From NCBI GenBank assembly GCA_964034945.1, contig OZ035961.1:28497684-28561683 (forward strand): a stretch of DNA of 64,000 nt, in the 5' to 3' direction. The stretch is from Chrysopilus asiliformis (Eukaryota > Arthropoda > Insecta > Diptera > Rhagionidae). The notes under the pieces were generated by a model. The model saw only the letters and a list, made by a program, of their open reading frames with translations. It was not told the origin of the DNA and made no database searches. This document shows, piece by piece, positions 56,806 through 64,000 of this stretch (within the stretch, counting starts at the first letter, position 1; the number at the start of each line of letters is the position of its first letter). The position numbers and the translations under genes are program-made.

Positions 56806-58922
56806 TCAATTATATTAAATGTCATATTCTTGTAAGGATTCACATCTGCAAATTAATGCCATTATTTTCCAACATTGACGCCCACGCTGCATTGAGAAGA
56901 TTTACGTTATTTTTAATCTATTATATTTCATTATTTATCGAACGTAAACATTAACTTGTTCTTCATTTTGATCGCAAGAACCATAAAAAAATTTAAGTAA
57001 ATAAATGGAAATGTGAAAATGATGTATACGATGAAAAATGATTTCCTCGGGAATTTCCTGTCTTCAAGTATAAAGTTCCTGACACCATTTGCTTATTATA
57101 AAAGATTAAGGCATATGGCAACGATAGCATAAATCATTCAGTCCGATAATAATAACAGTCTTGAAGGAATCTGGTGAACTTATATTTTGTCAGCTCTACT
57201 CATGTTGTCGTATACATATATTGTGCTTAGAGATATACCTTTTTCTTCTTTTTTTTTTGAAAACGTCCCAGTAGTTCATATATATGTAGAAGTATTTTAC
57301 ATAGAGTAGATTTCTGTGTACCTAAATTTATAATAAAAATAGTATCTAGATATATAGTACTAGAGAAATATTAAGTACAAGACAAGACATGTGTTTATTA
57401 TTATATCTAAAGTGTCACATATAATCTTTCATTTCAGGTAGCATCATATCAAAGGGCCGAAAAACGACGAAATACTGATGGCGTCTGTGCACAACATTCG
57501 CGCAAAAAGAAAAGAAAATTTTCATTTTCTTGGTATCTAGACGGAATATACACTCACAGTTATTTATAAGATATATTCATATATATCATATTTATCACGC
57601 ATCCTATATATTTGAGGCAGTAGAGTCTTTGGTATCCAAGTGGCAAGAATGATTAAAGAAAATATGTTCTTCTTCGAATAGCTTCAAAGCCTACGAATAG
57701 GACTTAAGTGTAAAGAAGCTGCCAGCCTCCGCATCTTATTCAGGTGGTATTTTCAACATTGTCACTAGGCTCATCGTCATCATCATCATCATCCCTGTTC
57801 GACTCGTTGCTGTGTGTTGTCATCAACAACGGAGATATTATTCCTTATCAACTTAAGGAGAGATTTCATCTTATTCTGTGAAACCAAGAAAATCCCAGAC
57901 ATCAGAGTAGACTACAAAAAGGATTCCTGACACTGCTAACGTGCGTTCCACTCATCGTGTAAAGTAGTAGGACATATTATAAAATCTTGAGAGTTCTTAC
58001 ACTGCTGCCTTGGTTCGATCGTTCTTGTTCCATAATCTTTTTTACATCATCTTCTATCTACTTACTTATTTCAACGACTACTCTCCGTTAGATACGGGTG
58101 GGTATGTTCGGTGTCAAGGATCATAGTTTGGATATTAAGCGCGTATATCCATAACAACATACGCCAAGGATAAAATTTGAAAAAGACAGTAAACTGATCC
58201 CAGTGTTGCATTCGGTGTTATTTTCCTATAGGATTGCTTCGGCGTAATAGTGTAGTTTTTTTTGCGTTATAGCTACGAACGCATCTTGGGTGATATTATT
58301 TTACAAGATATTCGGTTGATAACAAACGCAAGGAGTTGATAAGTAAATTAAAAGCAAAGTGCAAAAGTGTCATTCTTATGCTAGCTCGGGGCCAAAGCAT
58401 TATTGAAAAAAGTCGTGCTGTGCTTTTTTGTTGGGCTTCTGACTAGTCGTGGCGTGACGATGAAGTCCTGGTAGTCAGTCAGGTCGACGTATGTTAAGCT
58501 CAACTCACCGGTGGTGGCATTAAATTAAATCGATCCAAGACCTTGCGGTATTATAGCCAGTCGTAGTGAATATTTTCAGTATATTTTCATCCGTATATTG
58601 AAAACTCGAGAACGGCATAACTGTGCGCGTTCACTCATCCGGAGAGTTATGGTGTTGATGGTGTTAGTTGTTCATCACTGTTACGTTCAGTGTTTGCTCC
58701 CCTGATGATGATTAATCACGTGAGATCCTTTCAACTTATTTGTATTAAGTCATCCGGAAATGTGCTGTGCAAGGGATGATGTGAAGCAATATTGAAAATT
58801 ATTATTACGGTGGAGATAACAGCTGAGAGAAATTATTGAGAAATATAAAATTAATGTAAATCAGATTTTGTTTTCACTGAATAAATTTGAGTAAAAAGTC
58901 GCGTGTTGGAAAAGATTTTAGC
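56806..58922 (+). promoter_or_regulatory. repeat-poor upstream region and presumed 5' leader of the FERM gene
   Basis: No repeat family of this window occurs here, and the last 1.2 kb has more even composition than elsewhere. A TTTCATTTCAG acceptor-like site at about 57427-57437 could begin the exon that contains the start codon. TATAAAAG at 57097 and initiator-like TCAGTC at 57138 and 58475 are possible start sites, none with ideal spacing. Many upstream ATGs (for example near 58489, 58649, 58707) mean that a long leader would carry upstream open frames. A short (CAT)n run is at 57774-57792. Confidence 0.4.
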
Positions 58923-59006
58923 ATGAATTGCTTGTGCCGCCCATCGAGGACCATATCCGTTCGGATTGTTCTACTGGACGACACGGATTTTATTTATGAA
59001 GTCAAG
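58923..59006 (+). CDS. first coding exon of a probable FERM-domain (band 4.1-type) protein
   Basis: ATG at 58923 opens 28 codons, MNCLCRPSRTISVRIVLL then DDTDFIYEVK, ending exactly at AAG|GTAAGA (donor at 59007), phase 0. An in-frame TGA at 58878 shows that this ATG is the first in frame. The segment VRIVLLDDTDFIYEV matches the first β-strand pair of the FERM F1 lobe, where band 4.1 relatives read as a variable strand, LLDD/LLDG, and a second strand. The Cys-containing start recalls the 4.1-like 4 group, but 28 residues cannot fix the subfamily. FERM proteins link membrane proteins to the cortical cytoskeleton. Further exons must lie beyond 64000, so the first intron exceeds 5 kb and is filled with family B and other elements. 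Confidence 0.65.
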
Positions 59007-59265
59007 GTAAGATTCGATTTTAATTACTGAATTTATGCAGAATTTTCACACAGGTTTTATACACAAAGTACACGGTTTAGATCAGAGATGTCCAATTTAG
59101 ATGTGTAGAATTACCACTACTTGTAATTCTTGTACTCTATATGATATATCATATAAAAGTATATTAGATTTAGTATACCGTTTGTAATGCATTGAACCAA
59201 TCATTGGACACAAAAATGAACTACACCAGAGTGTTAGGGATGACAAACGATTTAGATTTCCACAT

Positions 59266-59670
59266 GTCCGTCCGTCTGTCTGTCCGTCTGTCTGTCCGTC
59301 TGTCTGTCCGTCTGTCTGTCCGTCTGTCTGTCCGTCTGTCTGTCCGTCTGTCTGTCCGTCTGTCTGTCCGTCTGTCTGTCCGTCTGTCTGTCCGTCTGTC
59401 TGTCCGTCTGTCTGTCCGTCTGTCTGTCCGTCTGTCTGTCCGTCTGTCTGTCCGTCTGTCTGTCCGTCTGTCTGTCCGTCTGTCCGTCCGTCTGTCTGTC
59501 CGTCTGTCTGTCCGTCTGTCTGTCCGTCTGTCTGTCCGTCTGTCCTTCCGTCTGTCTGTCCGTCTGTCTGTCCGTCTGTCTGTCCGTCTGTCTGTCCGTC
59601 TGTCTGTCCGTCTGTCTGTCCGTCTGTCTGCCCGTCTGTCTGTCCGTCTGTCTGTCCGTGTGTCCGTCCG
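59266..59670. repeat. 12-bp array GTCCGTCTGTCT
   Basis: About 33 units, with three visible variants (an extra CCGTCCGT near 59480, CCTTCC near 59545, TGCCCG near 59630) and a short mixed right edge. Frames of 168 codons (+) and 182 codons (-) run through it as VRLS and TDRQ repeats; they arise from the period being a multiple of three and are not genes. Confidence 0.92.
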
Positions 59671-59988
59671 TAAACACCATAACTTTCGAAAGGATTAAGC
59701 TAGAGGCCTGAAATTTTGTATAGTTGCGTTTTTCGTAAATAGGAAGGCTCGATTCTTGAACGGGCAAAATTGGACCATTCCTTCCTCCTGTCCCAAACAA
59801 ACGGAACAGTTTTTAACGATTTTCTTGAAAACGGTGAGTCATATTGGAAAATTTATTAAGGTAAAATGTGTTTAAAATATGATTTTACATAACTTATCCC
59901 TACAAGAAAATCCAATCGGACCACGCTTTTTCCCCTCTCCCATACAGATGGAATACTTTTTTCCTATTTTTTCGAAAACTGTGTATCG

Positions 59989-60611
59989 TACACTCTCGAA
60001 AAAATGGAGTCGATTACGCACCGAAAGGGAGTTTGAGGGAGTCCATCACCTATCGGAGAAAATCGAGCTCCGGGCTAGGGAGTTCAAAACAATTCCCTAT
60101 GGGTGTTAATTTTTAACGATTTTTCGGTGTTAAACCAACTTATTGGATGGCCCAAGGAAAAAAAAAACAATTCACCTCCCAAATTCTCTTTTTTCTCTTT
60201 TTTTTGCATTTGAGATGTTTTGAGTTTTTTTTCGAGTTTTCAAAGTTAATATTGACTTGTTAACAAACTTTTCTTGCATGTCTCTGCCGGGACTCGAACA
60301 CGGGACCTCTCGAATTGTAAACCATTTGCCTTCCCAATAGGCTGTGGAAGCCAATTGGTAAGCCTCTTCTAAACGTGAACACCCTTTACAATGAAAATAA
60401 CTCCCAAAAGGAGTTGGAGTGAATTTTTGACTCATTTTCGGAGTTAATTCAAAATTGACGTCAAAACGGTGTTAAAAAAAATATTTAGCTCCGTAAAATA
60501 AAAATGTAAAAATAACTCCTCGCTACGGTGTTACATAACACTGCGAGGTGCTAACTTTTAGCTATGTTTTGAGGCGGAGTTAATTCGTCCCCGGATTTTT
60601 TCGAGAGTGTA
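59989..60611. mobile_element. TIR element TACACTCTCGAAAAAAT inserted in family B
   Basis: The ends TACACTCTCGAAAAAAT and ATTTTTTCGAGAGTGTA are flanked by TCG (59986-59988, 60612-60614). Family B copy 1 reads GCATAGTATCGAAAAATTTA uninterrupted at the same place (9892-9911), consistent with a 3-bp duplication. The inside has many GGAGTT/AACTCC words in both orientations and a tRNA-like segment at 60282-60366. A truncated relative starts at 61252. Confidence 0.8.
60282..60366 (-). other. tRNA-like segment (possible SINE relic)
   Basis: Read on the minus strand: AGCCTATTGGGAAGGC (A-box-like, compare TAGCTCAGTTGGTAGAGC), then ATGGTTTACAATTCG (anticodon-arm-like, loop TTTACAA), then AGGTCCCGTGTTCGAGTCCC (variable region and an excellent B box and T loop). 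The acceptor stem and anticodon stem do not pair well, so this is not a functional tRNA gene. It is either a decayed tRNA pseudogene or a tRNA-derived SINE head carried inside the TIR element. Confidence 0.45.
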
Positions 60612-60645
60612 TCGAAAAATTTATGAAGATGAAATTTATTTAAAA

Positions 60646-61134
60646 CTAGCTTGCATACCTGTCGTTGCCGGGTTAAGTTTTTTCAATTTTTTTTTTATGG
60701 TCTATGTTGGAGCTAAACTTCAGGCCAATCGGCTCGGTAGTTTCCCCGCGAAAGAGTAACATAGTGCAAAGACTACATTTCGAGATCACTTTACCCCCTC
60801 CCCATACTCCCCCCACCTCTCGGGATACTTTTTAATGGATCTGTGTTGGGGCTGGACCCCCGACGAACATCTATGCCAAATTTCAGGTTAATCGGTTCAG
60901 TAGTTTCCCCGCGAAAGAGTAACATAGCGCAAAAACTAAGTTTCGAAATCACTTTACCCCCTCCCCTTACTCCCTCCACCCCTCGCGCTACTTTTCCGTA
61001 TGCCTATGTTGGAACCAGAACTACCACAGACACTCATGCCAAATTTCAAGTCAATCGGTTCAGCCGTTTTTGCGTGAAAGAGGAACAGACAGACAGACAG
61101 ACAGACACCAACTCATTTTTATATATTAGTATGA
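60646..61134 (-). mobile_element. Helitron-like non-autonomous element, copy 3
   Basis: On the minus strand it begins TCATACTAATATATAAAAATG, has a TGTC tetranucleotide run (61084-61107), and ends with the hairpin segment CCCGGCAACGACAGG, then TATGCAAGCTAG. It sits exactly between A and T of family B: joining the flanks gives TTTAAAATATGATTTTAC, which is present intact at 59872-59889. The body has three tandem variants of CCGCGAAAGAGTAACATAG…CCCCCTCCCC, about 140 bp each. No coding. Confidence 0.85.
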
Positions 61135-61251
61135 TATGATTTTACATAACTTATCCATACAACAAAATCCAATCGGACCACTCCTTTCCCCCTCTTCTCT
61201 ACAAATGGATTTTTTAATTAAACATTTTGTCTGTGATCATATAGAGAAACC

Positions 61252-61400
61252 GCCCACTCTCGAAAAAATCCAGGGACGAATTAACACCACCTCAAAACAT
61301 AGCTAAAAGTAAGCACCTCGGACTGTTATTCCTTAAATTTTGACCTTAAATTTGAATTTTCTCCGAAAAGGAGTCAAATATGCACTCGAACTCCTTTTAG
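61252..61400. repeat. truncated relative of the 59989 TIR element
   Basis: CACTCTCGAAAAAATCCAGG followed by GACGAATTAACACCACCTC and CATAGCTAAAAGTAAGCACC matches the reverse complement of 60540-60609. The second end was not found; similarity fades near ACTCCTTTTAGGATACG. Confidence 0.65.
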
Positions 61401-61630
61401 GATACGAGATAAAATCAAAGCATTTCAAATGTTAGCAAAAAAAAAAGAATTTGTTGTATGGGAGAGGGGGGAGAGGGTTGTTTTCTAGCTCTGAATATTT
61501 TTTATACTTTTATCTTGCCCTTATTTCTGATTCAAAACGCCAGAAAAAAATTTTCTTCTTTTTTTTGTAGTATTGTTTTTTTGATTTTTGTGTATTTATA
61601 CATAATTATTTTCTTAAGCGTTGTCACTTA

Positions 61631-61999
61631 AGCAGGAGACACACCAATTAGTTTTCCATATTTTTTTTTTTTTGGAAAACTGATCGGTGTGAACGTGAAA
61701 TCAAAGGACTGATGGTCCGATTTTCGACGGATCCGATTTTCTAACAAACTGATACCCAACTGATTGGTGTGAGCGTTCGCGTCAGTCTCGTCTGTCGTAT
61801 CGCAATAATAATACATAAACACGCTCTCTCTCTATTATCCACCCACATTTTTTGAACTCTGCAATCAAAATGAATAAAAACTTCTCACAAAAAACTACCA
61901 GTCGCAACTGATAGATTTGAACGCTAACTAAATGTAAAAAAATGATGGAAAACTGACGCGGTTGCGACTGATGACAAACTGATTAGTGTGGCCCCTACT
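61631..61999. mobile_element. MITE with TTA duplication, TIR AGyAGGrGmCACACyAATyAG
   Basis: Left AGCAGGAGACACACCAATTA, right end reverse complement AGTAGGGGCCACACTAATCA, with TTA outside both ends (61628-61630, 62000-62002). Internal words GATCGGTGTGAACGTG and ACTGATTGGTGTGAGCG echo the termini in both orientations. PIF/Harbinger-like by its duplication. 369 bp, non-coding. Confidence 0.8.
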
Positions 62000-62002
62000 T
62001 TA

Positions 62003-63455
62003 GCACCCATACGATGGGAGTACCCAGATTTCAAGTCTCTAAAAAAACTGGTTCGCGGTTTCGCTGTTTTTGGGAAAATAGACATCCATATTTGTCCAAA
62101 TTAAAATCCACGCCTATTTAAACCCACTAGTGTTAAGGGGAAGCACATGTACAAGAATAATTTGGCCATCTAGTACCCCTTTTAAGGTTCAGCTGTACTT
62201 GTGTGTGGGTAAATAATAGTGTGTATAGCGGGCTTAAGTTATTTTTTCATGTGCCGTCCAGTTCTTGTACTACAAATGACAGAGTAAATTCTATTCTTTC
62301 AATTCAAGTTATCATTCTTAACACCTTAAAGAATTAAAGTGAAATCACACAACGACAAAACACATCATTAGAGATCTAAAATGCATTCATATTTACTATT
62401 CTCATACTATTATATTAAAAACTATACAGTTATTTTGCTCCTTTTTAGTACCTTGTTTTGATTACACAAAATTTGTAACTCGAGTATATCTAGCAGAAAA
62501 TGGTCATTTAGAAAAGGTGTTCAAGTGTTCAGCAAGTATAAATATGACCTAATTATCTTAAAAAATCTTTGCACGAGATGCATTGAAATGTTTCCTTTGA
62601 GGTCGAGTAGTGTTGATACACATTAAACACAATCAGGAATGTTATGCTTTTCAAGGAAACTAAACAGAACTCAAGAAAGTGCTAAGTTTATATAGAAAGT
62701 GTAGTGCAGGAGAAGACTATAAAATTAAGTGTTCTATTTATAGAAAAATCTTAAATGTGATGACACCTTGTTTACGTTAAATTTCTTAGTAATTTGACAG
62801 ACTGCATGGTGCCATTTCAGTTTCCATAAAATTCATGAATGTTAATCTCTAAACAAATAGTCTTTTCCTGTATAAAAAAGGTTTCTATTAGGTTTTCAAT
62901 AAAATTTTTCACTTTGATTTTCCTGGAAAATTTCGCGGATTTTGATAAATTCCGTACATACAATTGAATGTCTATTCAGACAGAAAAGCTGAGAGTCCTG
63001 TGTGTATAATTCGTGTATAATAAACTTACTAGCAGTTTTACCGCAAAATCAGCAGATTTTTTTTCATTTTTTTATTGTAGATATATACAAAATTTATATA
63101 CGAAACTTTGGTGGAATCTGAGACCCTTTCGCCCACTTTGTATGATAATAAAAAAATCTTTCTATAAATCACACAAATATATTTATATCAAAGCCTTTCG
63201 TTAGCGATCTTAAAAACTATAGTTTCTTCGTAGTCATCAGTTTAATATTTTCGGAATGATTTCACAAACATAATTTCAAGCATTAATGGTACCCGGGTTT
63301 GAAAGATGGAGAGTCTGGATTGGTAGTTTTACTAGTAGCTAATACTTGAGTCTCCAAATTTACGACGCCAACTACCTACTTAAGAAGTTTTTAAAATTTA
63401 ACTACTGATGAAATTCGCTCTGTTTTGTAATAAAAATTTATAAAAGTTTAGCTCT
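62003..63455. other. non-genic intronic stretch
   Basis: If the exon at 58923 is correct, this is intron sequence. No exon, RNA gene or transposon end was identified. Confidence 0.4.
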
Positions 63456-63540
63456 TGGACCCGTCATTGCAGGGTTAAAGCTTTTTGTACAAGTTTTAGA
63501 AATATCACAAAAACTCAGGGGAAAATTTCAAAAATAAATT
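63456..63540 (-). repeat. second relic of a Helitron-like 3' end
   Basis: CCCGTCATTGCAGGGTTAAA then TTTTTGTACAAGTTTTAGAA and AATATCAC, colinear with 55660-55740 but more decayed. No CTAG terminus is preserved. Confidence 0.5.
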
Positions 63541-63699
63541 TGGAATTTACAAATTTTGATCTCCCCCGAGAACAACTGGGAAAAAGGGTATTCGCTTCTT
63601 TCGTATCGAATTTTAAAATTCCACTACTATATTCATGATCGGCGAGTTAGTTAATCCCAAAGGGAGATTCTTAAGCCTTACAATTGCTAGGATTTATGT

Positions 63700-64000
63700 T
63701 TGAGAAAATGTCAAAAGATGTCAGAAGATGTCCGCCCGTCCCTCCGTTTGTCCGTCCGTTCATGAACACCATAACTCCCGCAAGGATTGAGCTAGAGACT
63801 TGAAATTTCGTTTGTGGGGGAGCAAAATTGGGCCTTTCCGTGCCCCCTCCCCTATACAACCGAAACCGTTTTTTGCCAGTTTTTCGAAAACGGTGATTCG
63901 TATTGATAAATTTATACGACAGACGAGGCTTGTCGGCCTTCAACCTCGCCTTAACACCTATTTATATGGGGTAGATATTAGTGGACGAAAACTTTTTTGA
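63700..64000 (+). repeat. family B interspersed repeat, copy 3 (runs off the window)
   Basis: GTCCGTCCGTTCATGAACACC, ATAACTCCCGCAAGGATTGA, GAGACTTGAAATTTCG, then TTTTCGAAAACGGTGATTCG follow the order of copies 1 and 2. The array is minimal (63732-63760). The sequence after about 63920 is not in the other copies. Confidence 0.7.

Larger units (their letters stand above)
59140..61250 (+). repeat. family B interspersed repeat, copy 2, doubly interrupted
   Basis: Segments 59140-59988, 60612-60645 and 61135-61250 join to a unit colinear with 9120-10060. Between them are a 623-bp TIR element and a Helitron-like element. The array at 59266-59670 is much longer than in copy 1. This copy lies in the first intron of the FERM gene. 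Confidence 0.8.

Noticed and set aside
57097..57144. TATAAAAG with TCAGTC downstream as a promoter for the FERM gene
   Set aside because: The spacing (43 bases to the initiator A) is too long for a standard TATA-initiator pair; kept only as a remark in the upstream-region entry.
59192..59800. Open frames of 168 (+) and 182 (-) codons
   Set aside because: They run through a 12-bp array, which keeps any frame open on both strands; the products are VRLS and TDRQ repeats with no independent coding evidence.

Overview
The window reads as nuclear DNA of a dipteran insect with a large, AT-rich, transposon-loaded genome. Three things point there. Gene density is very low. Several repeat families have the layout common in fly genomes: a TATACCC…GGGTATA end hairpin followed by an ATGTCCGTCCGTCTGTC-type array. 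There is also a Tc1-like DNA transposon remnant, together with piggyBac-like, hAT-like, pogo-like and Helitron-like non-autonomous elements. The species cannot be named from the sequence. There is no bacterial operon, CRISPR array, rRNA or intact tRNA. Nearly all of the open reading frames are chance frames or frames through tandem repeats.

The only well-supported host coding sequence is one first coding exon at 58923-59006 (+). It has an in-frame stop upstream and a good GTAAGA donor, and it encodes the start of what looks like a FERM-domain (band 4.1-type) protein. Its other exons lie beyond the right edge. The 2 kb upstream (about 56.8-58.9 kb) is low in repeats and probably holds the promoter and 5' leader. 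A possible last exon of another gene lies at 229-330 (+). Weak, unassigned exon-like blocks lie at 27570-27604 (+), 44162-44220 (+) and 32508-32543 (-).

The rest is mobile DNA in layers. By region: 0-8 kb, inverted-repeat elements, a family A copy and two miniature elements, at least one with a TTA target duplication. 9-13.4 kb, a family B repeat carrying a foldback, and a piggyBac-like MITE. 17-19 kb, a tandem run of a TIR element, a Helitron-like element and a family C repeat. 22-26.5 kb, family E, a hAT-like element nested in a foldback, and further MITEs. 28-31.2 kb, family A and a 1574-bp perfect-armed Tc1 palindrome. 34-38 kb, several foldbacks. 40.7-41 kb, G- and C-tracts. 45-46 kb, pogo-like and TAA-flanked MITEs. 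50.7-52.6 kb, a hAT-like element, then family E split by a piggyBac-like MITE. 55-57 kb, family A and a Helitron-like element with a 0.5-kb 12-bp array. 59.1-64 kb, family B with another 12-bp array, split by a TIR element and a Helitron-like element, then more MITEs.

The strongest observations are nested insertions in which a second copy of the host repeat inside the same window supplies the unoccupied target site. This gives direct support for TTAA (piggyBac-like), 8-bp (hAT-like), A^T (Helitron-like) and CAG (foldback) target choice. The other is the Tc1 palindrome, whose two 763-bp arms differ at only about a dozen positions, share the same stop codon early in the transposase, and are flanked by TA as one unit. 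I saw no clear sign of an undescribed enzymatic or defence system. The novelty here lies in the repeat architecture.
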